From NCBI GenBank assembly GCA_040902585.1, contig JBBDXA010000013.1, positions 1 through 9,440 on the forward strand: 9,440 nucleotides of DNA. The letters run 5' to 3'. Positions 1-5,655 of the stretch are shown in pieces. Numbering within the stretch: the stretch's first letter is position 1; each line of letters opens with the position of its first letter. Source of the stretch: JBBDXA01 sp040902585 (GTDB taxonomy: Bacteria; Planctomycetota; Phycisphaerae; Phycisphaerales; Phycisphaeraceae). Below the pieces are notes generated by a model, which saw nothing but the letters and a program-made list of their open reading frames with translations, made no database searches and was not told where the DNA came from. A program made the translations under genes and the position numbers.

Positions 1-72
1 CGAAGACTCCGCTTGCCCATGGCACCCCAACTGATCATGCCACATAATAGGGTCATGGGAATCCTGAATAAC

Positions 73-150
73 CTCACGCAAAGGCGCAGCAACCGCAAAG
101 AAGTCGCATTTCAGAGACTTTTCTCAGCGAGCTTTGCGCCTTTGCGTGAG
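73..150. repeat. Palindromic (MITE-like) intergenic repeat
   Basis: The outer arms are a perfect 16-bp inverted repeat: CTCACGCAAAGGCGCA at 73-88 and its reverse complement at 135-150. Both arms share one symmetry axis, with further short pairings inside (CGC 94-96 with GCG 127-129; AAGTC 101-105 with GACTT 116-120). It lies downstream of the lipoprotein gene, in non-coding DNA. The sequence resembles CGCAAAGGCGC-type dispersed repeats that I recall from other environmental bacterial genomes; that is memory, not a search. There is no transposase nearby and I see no clear target-site duplication. Confidence 0.7.
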
Positions 151-196
151 CATCAGGGGTTTTTCAGTGGTTCCCTATCTGACCTTGTGCGCGAAT

Positions 197-224
197 AGCA
201 CCACCCTGTCGGGATGGTGCTCAC
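197..224 (-). repeat. Hairpin repeat copy 1, at the lipoprotein stop codon
   Basis: Read on the minus strand this gives GAGCACCATCCCGACAGGG followed by TGGTGC. It forms a stem of about ten pairs with one U-G wobble and a 5-base loop, starting on the last base of the lipoprotein stop codon (221-223). It belongs to the same family as the hairpins at 4113-4139, 5539-5565 and 5592-5618. No U-tract follows, so it is not a textbook intrinsic terminator. A 3'-end processing, stabilising or termination role is inferred from position. Confidence 0.65.
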
Positions 225-1786
225 TTCCCGCCCGCGCCCGGTCGCGGCAGCTTGCTGAGCTCTTCCAGCGTCTTGCCGGTCTGCGCCTTGATCAGGGCCG
301 AGGCCTCGGCGATGGGCAGGGACTCAACGTGGCAATCGCGGAAGCCCACCGCCACGCGCTCCATGCCCGGCGTGTGCAGCCGCTCGAACGCGGCGATTTT
401 CTTTGAATCGGTATCATCCTCCGCGCCGGGCAGGAAGAAGTACGACGAGTTCTCATTCACCCAGGCGGCCATCTTGTCGGGCTTCCAGTTGTTCAGATCT
501 TCGGGAATCACTTTGGTATCGAACGGTGCGATCACGTACTCGGGGGTGAAGTAGCTGTTCTTCGCGAGTTCGCCCAGGTCCATCGGGAACTTTCCTCTGT
601 TGCCCGGCGCGTAGTTGATCGCACCCTGGATGAGCCCGCGAAGCTGCGTCGAGGACATCATGCGCTTGGCGTTGAGCCGGGCCTCGCGCAGGGGCGGAAT
701 CAGGGCGGCGGGATCGACCGACACCGTCGCCGAAATCTGATCGCCCGAGGCTGTGATCTTGATGGACGAGAGGATCACCGCGAACTCCGGCGGCACATTC
801 TTCGACTGGCGGGCACCGGCGAGCAGGCCGTCGAGAATCTTGTGGAAATCCGCAGCCGTCGTCGCATCCTTGCACGTGGCGAACAGACGAAGGTCCATCG
901 TGCTGGTCAGCGACAGATCGCCGCTGAGCGACTTGACCGAGTCAAACAGGGGCACCGGCAATTCCCGTTCGATCTCGTCTTTGAAATCCTGATCGACTGA
1001 CGTGGCATTGAACGCCATCGCCACAGCCTGACTGAAATCCACCTGCGCCAGGGCCGTCGTGAACTCCGCCGACAGCGCCGGGGCCTTGCCGCGCTCCAGC
1101 ACACTGGTGACCAGCTTGCCCGGTCCCAGCACCACGAGGCGCGGGCTGACGATGCAGTACGCCACCGAAGCGTCCCGCTTGCGCGGCGGAGCAAAGTCAT
1201 CCGGCGGCGGGCCGAACTTGCTGAAGTCACCCTTTTCAAATCCGTCCTTCGCGAACGGGGGCGGCGGAAAAGCATCGTTTCCATCCTTCACCGCCTGCGC
1301 GAGCGCTTCATCGGACTCTTCCTCGACGCCGTCGCAACTGAAGAATCGACCGCGCCCCGAACCGGAGCCCTCGCTGACAAACACCTTGTGCGACCCGGCG
1401 GTCTTCTCGGTGAACTTGCGTCCGAAGAGAGGATCAAACGCCTCCACATCCTCCCGCTTCACGTCGCGCGTGGTGTGAATGATCAGGAGCATCTCATCCT
1501 CGACAGGCGACTTCATCGCCATCGTGATGCGGTCCAAGAGGGCCGGGTCAATGCCCGTCTCCTTTTTCATATTGCCCAGCGGCGACGCATCCTTGAACTC
1601 TTCGCTGAAGAGCTTCTTGTAGGGCTCGCTGTTGAGGATTTCGTTGAGGCGTACTGACACGACCACCATCGTGCCGTCGGGGAAGTACGTCTCCACGTCG
1701 CCCACGCCGCCGGAGCCGCCGCACGAAGGGAGCAAGGCGAGCGTGAAACACGCGATGAGTACCATGAAGAATCGGAATGGTGCCAC
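221..1786 (-). CDS. Predicted lipoprotein with pseudopilin-like C-terminal domain
   Basis: This is a 521-residue exported protein of unknown function. I chose the GTG at 1786 because a full AGGAGG (1793-1798) lies 6 bases upstream; an in-frame TTG at 1816 has no such site. Residues 1-21 form a hydrophobic signal ending LLPS before Cys22, a lipoprotein-type cleavage site (Pro at -2 is not ideal), followed by a Gly/Ser linker. Residues about 33-360 are an unrecognised region, with a Pro/Phe/Lys/Asp-rich low-complexity stretch at about 172-203. Residues about 368-500 resemble the globular end of type II secretion G-like or DUF1559-type pseudopilins: an AR-x-NAKRM-x(6)-LRGL-like helix, then NYAPGNRGKFPMDLGEL, SSYFFLPG and VAVGFRDCHVESLP. 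The last motif corresponds to the family's F-x-DGHV, with Cys486 replacing Gly. There is no N-terminal prepilin peptidase signal, so this is not itself a pilin. It probably sits in a membrane facing the periplasm. Confidence 0.8.
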   Translation of the reverse strand: MAPFRFFMVLIACFTLALLPSCGGSGGVGDVETYFPDGTMVVVSVRLNEILNSEPYKKLFSEEFKDASPLGNMKKETGIDPALLDRITMAMKSPVEDEMLLIIHTTRDVKREDVEAFDPLFGRKFTEKTAGSHKVFVSEGSGSGRGRFFSCDGVEEESDEALAQAVKDGNDAFPPPPFAKDGFEKGDFSKFGPPPDDFAPPRKRDASVAYCIVSPRLVVLGPGKLVTSVLERGKAPALSAEFTTALAQVDFSQAVAMAFNATSVDQDFKDEIERELPVPLFDSVKSLSGDLSLTSTMDLRLFATCKDATTAADFHKILDGLLAGARQSKNVPPEFAVILSSIKITASGDQISATVSVDPAALIPPLREARLNAKRMMSSTQLRGLIQGAINYAPGNRGKFPMDLGELAKNSYFTPEYVIAPFDTKVIPEDLNNWKPDKMAAWVNENSSYFFLPGAEDDTDSKKIAAFERLHTPGMERVAVGFRDCHVESLPIAEASALIKAQTGKTLEELSKLPRPGAGGK

Positions 1787-1830
1787 GTCAGACCTCCTGA
1801 AACAGGACAGAATCAAATCGCAGACCCGGC

Positions 1831-1863
1831 ATTATACGAAACGGATTATCGTTTGTGTCTCAA
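1831..1863 (-). promoter_or_regulatory. Candidate promoter of the lipoprotein gene
   Basis: On the minus strand a perfect TATAAT (1831-1836) lies in the gap between the SDR gene and the lipoprotein gene. Upstream are a GAGACA (1856-1861, spacer 19) and an overlapping TTGAGA (1858-1863, spacer 21). Neither is a strong -35 at ideal distance, so the call rests on the -10 box. Just upstream of the -10 is an imperfect inverted repeat (AAACG ... CGTTT, 1839-1854) that could be a regulator site. The predicted leader is roughly 35-40 bases. This suggests the lipoprotein gene is not wholly dependent on the SDR gene for transcription. Confidence 0.45.
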
Positions 1864-1885
1864 TGTTCTGCGTCACTCTCAAAAA

Positions 1886-2818
1886 CTATTTGATGCTCCC
1901 CGCGTAGTCCTTCACCATCGGCTCAAACGCCTTCAGCTCGATGCCGAAGTCGCCGCGGACTTTGAAAGTCTCGCAGGTCGAATCCTCCTGACTCATGATC
2001 ACCTGATCCATATTGAACGGCACGCCCGGCTTCCCGGCCAGAATCCGGGCGAACCACACGGGCACCGCCACAATTTTCTTCTTCCTCGCCTCAGGCAGGT
2101 GCGGACCCACCGCCCTGTAAAGCTCCGGCCAGGTGTAAACCTGCGGCCCACCCATCGGATAAGTCTCGTGACTCGCCTTCGGATTCAATAGCGCTTCGAC
2201 ACAACACCTGGCCACATCATCGACATGCACCGGCTGAAGCCGGCCCGCGCCTTTCTTGCCCATCGCGCCGCCGCCGAAGTACGGCACGAAAGGCGGGAAC
2301 CACTTGCACCAGAAACTCTTGACCATCTGCATGAACTCGCCGTCAGGACCGTGAATGATCGACGGGCGAAAGATGGTGTAATCGAAGCCGCTGGAGTGAA
2401 CCAGCTCCTCCGCTTCCCACTTGGTGCGGTGATAGGTGCTCACGGCATCAGGCCGCGTCCCCAGAGCGGACATCTGCACCCACTTGCGGACCCGGCCTGC
2501 GGCGCGGGCGGCATCGAGCAGGTGGCCGGTGCCTTCGACGTGGACCCGCCGGAAGGTCTGTCCTTGCCGGCGTTTCTCCATGATGATGCCCACCGTGTGA
2601 ATCACCGCGTCCGCGCCCTTGACGAGCTCGGCCAGCGCCGCCGCATCGAACAGATCGCCCTGCACAGCCGCGACGCGGGCATCCTTCGTCGCCAGCTTCG
2701 ATCGATCGCGCACCAGGGCGCGGACGGTGTGCCCCGCCTCCAGCAGCTTCGCCAGGATGTGCCGCCCGACGAAACCCGTCGCACCGGTCAACGCCACACA
2801 GAGTGATTGTCCCGCCAT
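1886..2818 (-). CDS. NAD(P)-binding atypical SDR, NDUFA9-like
   Basis: This is a 310-residue Rossmann-fold protein of the extended/atypical short-chain dehydrogenase group, closest in style to the 'complex I NDUFA9 subunit family' of bacterial NAD-dependent epimerase-like proteins. The dinucleotide-binding loop is TGATGFVG (residues 11-18, G12-x-x-G15-x-x-G18), directly after the first beta strand. GDLFD (54-58) follows the second half-site. Ser117, Tyr129 and Lys133 (MSALG, then YHRTKWEAEE) are placed as the SDR catalytic triad. FRPSIIHGP and the HVDDVA segment are typical of this group. ATG 2818 is chosen because the family motif begins 11 residues in and GGAG lies 8 bases upstream. The longer in-frame start at 2977 would translate the neighbouring palindrome. 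The substrate cannot be told. Nothing else from complex I is nearby, so a complex I role is only the family label. Confidence 0.85.
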   Translation of the reverse strand: MAGQSLCVALTGATGFVGRHILAKLLEAGHTVRALVRDRSKLATKDARVAAVQGDLFDAAALAELVKGADAVIHTVGIIMEKRRQGQTFRRVHVEGTGHLLDAARAAGRVRKWVQMSALGTRPDAVSTYHRTKWEAEELVHSSGFDYTIFRPSIIHGPDGEFMQMVKSFWCKWFPPFVPYFGGGAMGKKGAGRLQPVHVDDVARCCVEALLNPKASHETYPMGGPQVYTWPELYRAVGPHLPEARKKKIVAVPVWFARILAGKPGVPFNMDQVIMSQEDSTCETFKVRGDFGIELKAFEPMVKDYAGSIK

Positions 2819-2866
2819 GTTGAAGGCTCCGGCGATTGTTTTGAGACTCCAGGCAGAGATGCCGTC

Positions 2867-2960
2867 GGGTGGCTGGGGCTGAGGCTCGGCGAAGCCCCGG
2901 CGGTTGGGCGCACAAGGTTCACCGGGCCGGGGCTTGCGCGGACTCCAGCCCCAGCCACCC
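2867..2960. repeat. 94-bp nested palindrome between divergent genes
   Basis: The outer arms are a perfect 14-bp inverted repeat (GGGTGGCTGGGGCT at 2867-2880 and its complement at 2947-2960). The inner arms are a perfect 10-bp repeat (AAGCCCCGGC at 2892-2901 and its complement at 2926-2935) on the same axis. The segments between the arms pair only partly. It lies in the 238-bp gap between the divergent SDR gene and hemC and could form a cruciform. Its sequence differs from the other repeats in the window. It may be a MITE- or REP-type element; no TSD or transposase is seen. Confidence 0.7.
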
Positions 2961-3026
2961 CATTGAGACTGACCCACGACCGCGACTACATCCGGACCTG
3001 CCGAATACGACCTTCGAGTGAAGCGG

Positions 3027-3050
3027 TATAGTAATGGCCGATCAGGAGGG
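3027..3050 (+). promoter_or_regulatory. hemC ribosome binding site and possible -10 box
   Basis: AGGAGGG at 3044-3050 sits 6 bases before TTG 3057 and decides the hemC start over the upstream in-frame GTG 3018, which has no such site. TATAGT (3027-3032) is a possible -10 box; no good -35 is visible 16-18 bases further upstream. A second weak candidate -35, TTGAGA, is at 2963-2968. The ribosome site is well supported, the promoter only weakly. Confidence 0.5.
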
Positions 3051-3056
3051 ATTCAA

Positions 3057-4016
3057 TTGCGAAGAAGCCGTCGACCAATCGTGATCGCATCACGGCGCAG
3101 TCAACTGGCGCGCGTGCAGGCTGAGTCTGTCGGCATGTGGCTCCAGGAGCGACATCCCGCCATCGTTGTCAGTTACCTCTGGCTTGAATCCGAAGGCGAT
3201 CAATTCATCGAACGCTCTCTCGCCGACGCCGGTGGCAAAGGCCTGTTCGCCAAGGCGATCGAGCGCGCCCTGCTCGACGGCAAAGCGGATCTTGCCGTCC
3301 ACAGTCTCAAGGATCTGCCCACGAAGCTGACCAAGGGCCTGGTGCTCGCCGCGATTCCGCCTCGTGAAGACCCGCGCGATTGTCTGGTCAGCCGCAGCGG
3401 CGCATCGCGCATCGAAGACCTTCCGCAAGGCGCGGCCCTGGGCACCGCCAGCCCGCGCCGCGCTGCCCAGGCGCTGCGACTGCGACCGGACCTGCGCATC
3501 GAACTCATTCGCGGCAACGTGCAGACACGCCTGCGCAAAACCCTCGAACCGGTCCAGGCAGGCGGCAAGCATTACGACGCCACGCTGATGGCCATGGCCG
3601 GCCTCTCCCGCGCGGGCCTGACGCCGCACATGCGTTTCCCTTTGGAGCCGGACGTCATGCTCCCCGCCGCCGGTCAGGGCGCCCTGGCCCTGCAATGCCG
3701 GGGCGATGACCACGTCACCATGCAGCGCGTGCTCCCTTTGAATCACCCCATCACCGCCCAGGCCGTGGAACTGGAAAGGCAAATCATCGACGGCCTGCGC
3801 GGCGACTGCCACTCCCCGATCGCCGCCTTCGCCGAACCTGTGCAGATCGATGGCGCAACGGGCTACCGACTCCGGGCCCGCGTCCTGAGCAGTGATGGCA
3901 AAGAGTGCATCGAAGCGGAAGACCAGGCCGCGGGCAAGGCGATGCGCAAGCTCGCGGCCGGCATCCTGAAAATGCTCGAATCAAAAGGCGCACCGCAGTT
4001 GCTCGCCCGGCGATAA
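3057..4016 (+). CDS. hemC: Porphobilinogen deaminase (hydroxymethylbilane synthase)
   Basis: A cytosolic enzyme of tetrapyrrole synthesis that joins four porphobilinogen molecules into linear hydroxymethylbilane, using a covalently bound dipyrromethane cofactor. At 319 residues it matches the usual bacterial length of about 310. The N-terminus IVIASRRSQLA (about 8-18) is the family start. HSLKDLP (82-88) carries the catalytic Asp86, equivalent to E. coli Asp84. LGTASPRRAAQ with Arg134/Arg135 and IRGNVQTRL (151-159) form the cofactor/substrate-binding arginine sites. PAAGQGALALQCR (203-215) precedes RGDCHSPIAAFA, in which Cys251 is the cofactor attachment cysteine. The usual Gly-Gly-Cys is Gly-Asp-Cys here, a tolerated-looking variant. 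The start is TTG, set by the strong ribosome site. It is not clustered with other haem genes. It stands alone, divergent from the SDR gene and convergent with the DUF1552 gene. Confidence 0.95.
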   Translation: MRRSRRPIVIASRRSQLARVQAESVGMWLQERHPAIVVSYLWLESEGDQFIERSLADAGGKGLFAKAIERALLDGKADLAVHSLKDLPTKLTKGLVLAAIPPREDPRDCLVSRSGASRIEDLPQGAALGTASPRRAAQALRLRPDLRIELIRGNVQTRLRKTLEPVQAGGKHYDATLMAMAGLSRAGLTPHMRFPLEPDVMLPAAGQGALALQCRGDDHVTMQRVLPLNHPITAQAVELERQIIDGLRGDCHSPIAAFAEPVQIDGATGYRLRARVLSSDGKECIEAEDQAAGKAMRKLAAGILKMLESKGAPQLLARR

Positions 4017-4025
4017 GATGCCGGG
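4006..4025 (+). terminator. Hairpin across the hemC stop codon
   Basis: A perfect 6-bp stem (CCCGGC 4006-4011, GCCGGG 4020-4025) with an 8-base loop contains the hemC TAA stop. No T-run follows, so it may be a weak terminator or a 3'-end protecting structure rather than a classical intrinsic terminator. Confidence 0.35.
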
Positions 4026-4029
4026 GTGC

Positions 4030-4061
4030 CACGGGGCGACGAGTCCGCGAGTAGACCCGTG
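4030..4061. repeat. Short inverted repeat downstream of hemC
   Basis: CACGGG (4030-4035) pairs with CCCGTG (4056-4061). The loop contains GAGT repeated directly (4041-4044 and 4049-4052, GAGTCCGCGAGT). The phrase on the minus strand (ACGGGTCTACTCGCGGAC...) looks to me like a dispersed intergenic repeat of planctomycetes, but that is recollection and unverified. It could add to transcription termination between the convergent genes. Confidence 0.35.
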
Positions 4062-4112
4062 CCTGCCGCCCACGTTCAGCGAATGTCCGTTGCCCCCTCC
4101 GCAAGCGGGAAA

Positions 4113-4139
4113 GCACCACCCTTCCGAGATGGTGCTCCA
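4113..4139 (-). repeat. Hairpin repeat copy 2, after the DUF1552 gene
   Basis: On the minus strand it reads TGGAGCACCATCTCGGAAGG and onward, 27 bases, differing at one position from copy 3 (5539-5565). The stem is about nine pairs around a 5-base loop. It begins 6 bases after the DUF1552 stop codon and lies between convergent genes, so it could serve the 3' ends of both hemC and DUF1552 transcripts. There is no T-run on either side. Confidence 0.65.
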
Positions 4140-4145
4140 CACACT

Positions 4146-5486
4146 TCACACCATCTCCAGCCCGCGCATCGTCCCTGTGCTGCTGGCGAAACGATCCACC
4201 TCAAGGCCCATGCGCTGGAGCATCGACACAAACAGATTCGGCAGCGGATAGTTGCGCTCGCGGCTGAACGCCAGGTGCTGCCCGTGCTTGAACCCGCCGC
4301 CCGCGAACAGCACCGGCAGATTCGTCGTCACGTGCGTGTTCGCATTGCCCAGGTTCGAGCCATACAGCACCATCGTGCGATCCATCAGTGTGTCGCCGCC
4401 TTCCGTTCGGCTCTTCAAATCCGAGAACAGTTTGTCGAGCAGCTTCATGTGCCCGCGATCAATCGCTTCGAGTTGCTTGATCTTCGCCGAGCTCTTGCCG
4501 TGATGCGAGAGATTGTGATAGCCGTCGGTGATGTCCGTGCCGTCCAGATCGATCGCCGGTGAGTTGACGCTGTCCAGCAGCAGCGTGATCAGGCGTGTCG
4601 AGTCCGTCTCGAAGGCGAGCGTGGACATGTCATAAAGCAGGCGGACCTTATCCATGTACTCTTTGGGGTCAGCCGGGTCGCTGGGCATCTCGCGGTCGAC
4701 CTTGGGCTTGGGCTTCTCTTCCCACGCGCGGGCCGCTTCCATGCGCCTTTCCAAATCGCGCACGCCGGTGAGGTATTGATCCAGCCGGGCGCGGTCGCGC
4801 GAGCCCAGGTCGCGCTCCAATGAGCCGGCCTGGTCAGCCACCGCATCGAGAATGCTGCGCCCGCGGTCGAGCCTGCGCATCTGAGCCTGCACCTGTTCCT
4901 TCGTGCCTTGCAAGAACAATCGACGAAACACTTCTGACGGCTTCTCTTCGCAGGGAATGAGCACACCCGAGCGCGTCCACGACAGGCTGCGCTCGCCCTG
5001 CTTGACGTTAACGCCGAGCGTGAGCGAAGGGAAGCGCGTGAGGTGGCCGATCTCTTCGGCGGCGAGCTGATCGATGGAGATCGAGTTGCGGAAGCTGCCT
5101 GAGCCGGGATGCGGGGCAGCGGTGAGGAAGCAGTTGTCAGCCGGGTGTCCGCCATCCACATCCGGATGCCAGACGCCGCTGAAGACGGTGAAGTCTTTGC
5201 GATGGGCGTTGAGCAGTTCGAGATAAGGCGAAGGCTTGTAATCCTTGCCCGCTTCCTTCTGGTCGGGGAAGAATTGCTCAGGCAGGAGGCCGAGGTTGTT
5301 GCAGATGGCAAGGATGCGCCGCGGCGTCTGCTCCGCGCCCCCCACCGCCGCAGCGCGAGCGAAGGCGGGTTGCATCAGGTCCAGCATCGGCAGCGCGAGG
5401 GCGACACCGGTGCCGCGCAGGAACTGGCGGCGCGACAGGGCGCTGCGGGTGATGTTCATTCCGCTTGTCGTTCGCTTGGTCATCAT
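4146..5486 (-). CDS. Tat-exported DUF1552 (HXXSHH) domain protein
   Basis: A 446-residue protein of the DUF1552 family (Pfam HXXSHH, PF07586), common in planctomycetes and some other phyla; no established reaction. The N-terminus has a twin-arginine export signal, SRRQFLRG (18-25), followed by the hydrophobic stretch GVALALPML and an Ala-rich cleavage region near residue 46, so the protein is exported folded. The family-naming motif is present as HNLSHH (324-329). Upstream lie LAICNNLGLLPEQFFP (59-74), VFSGVWHPDVDGGH (101-114) and an ATRLIT-like segment (STRLITLLLD, 296-305). VLYGSNLGNANTH (373-385) precedes the conserved C-terminus. The start at the first of two tandem ATGs (5486) has GAGG 5 bases upstream; 5483 is equally possible. 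Its usual partner, the DUF1592-type haem protein gene, lies immediately upstream, which suggests they act together in the periplasm or on the cell surface. Confidence 0.9.
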   Translation of the reverse strand: MMTKRTTSGMNITRSALSRRQFLRGTGVALALPMLDLMQPAFARAAAVGGAEQTPRRILAICNNLGLLPEQFFPDQKEAGKDYKPSPYLELLNAHRKDFTVFSGVWHPDVDGGHPADNCFLTAAPHPGSGSFRNSISIDQLAAEEIGHLTRFPSLTLGVNVKQGERSLSWTRSGVLIPCEEKPSEVFRRLFLQGTKEQVQAQMRRLDRGRSILDAVADQAGSLERDLGSRDRARLDQYLTGVRDLERRMEAARAWEEKPKPKVDREMPSDPADPKEYMDKVRLLYDMSTLAFETDSTRLITLLLDSVNSPAIDLDGTDITDGYHNLSHHGKSSAKIKQLEAIDRGHMKLLDKLFSDLKSRTEGGDTLMDRTMVLYGSNLGNANTHVTTNLPVLFAGGGFKHGQHLAFSRERNYPLPNLFVSMLQRMGLEVDRFASSTGTMRGLEMV

Positions 5487-5538
5487 CAGGTCCTCAGTGA
5501 GGAGGTCAGAGTATTGCTAAGAACGTGTGTGAGAAGGC

Positions 5539-5565
5539 TGGAGCACCATCCCGGAAGGGTGGTGC
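5539..5565 (+). repeat. Hairpin repeat copy 3 (inverted mate)
   Basis: It reads TGGAGCACCATCCCGGAAGG and onward on the plus strand, opposite in orientation to the other three copies. GCACCATCC pairs with GGGTGGTGC across loop CGGAA, with one T-G wobble on this strand. On the minus strand, the direction of the flanking genes, the wobble becomes an A-C mismatch, so the RNA stem there is weaker. Confidence 0.65.
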
Positions 5566-5591
5566 ATGCCAGCGAAAACCGCACGCCTCTG

Positions 5592-5618
5592 GCACCGCCC
5601 TTCCGGGACGGTGCTCCA
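5592..5618 (-). repeat. Hairpin repeat copy 4, after the haem protein gene
   Basis: On the minus strand it reads TGGAGCACCGTCCCGGAAGG and onward. It differs from copy 3 at two positions that face each other in the stem (A-T pair changed to G-C), so pairing is kept. It is sense-oriented relative to the upstream haem protein gene, starting about 37 bases past its stop codon. Confidence 0.65.
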
Positions 5619-5655
5619 CGACTACGCTTCTCACACACGTACTTAGCGCGATCTC

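Larger units (their letters stand above)
5516..5647. repeat. 132-bp composite palindrome containing two hairpin repeats
   Basis: The outer arms (5516-5536 and 5627-5647) are 21-bp inverted repeats with a single mismatch (5522/5641). Within them lie two inverted copies of the window's hairpin family, at 5539-5565 and 5592-5618. A further pair, GCCAG (5568-5572) with CTGGC (5588-5592), closes the centre. The arrangement of paired, opposed hairpins resembles a BIME or MITE. It fills most of the 169-bp gap between the haem protein gene and the DUF1552 gene. No target duplication is evident and no transposase is near. Confidence 0.75.

Noticed and set aside
13..198. 61-codon plus-strand open frame at the left edge
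   Set aside because: It translates the palindromic repeat at 73-150, has no ribosome site and no known motif.
1786..1886. SDR gene and lipoprotein gene as one simple operon
   Set aside because: They are co-directional, but the 99-bp gap contains a perfect TATAAT box and the functions are unrelated, so an independent promoter is more likely; read-through is not excluded.
2819..2977. 53-residue N-terminal extension of the SDR protein
   Set aside because: The extension is a translation of the 94-bp palindrome (Pro/Trp/Arg-rich). The Rossmann motif begins 11 residues after the ATG at 2818, as in the family.
3090..3812. 240-codon minus-strand open frame opposite hemC
   Set aside because: Antisense shadow of a well-supported hemC; no recognisable domain and no ribosome site.
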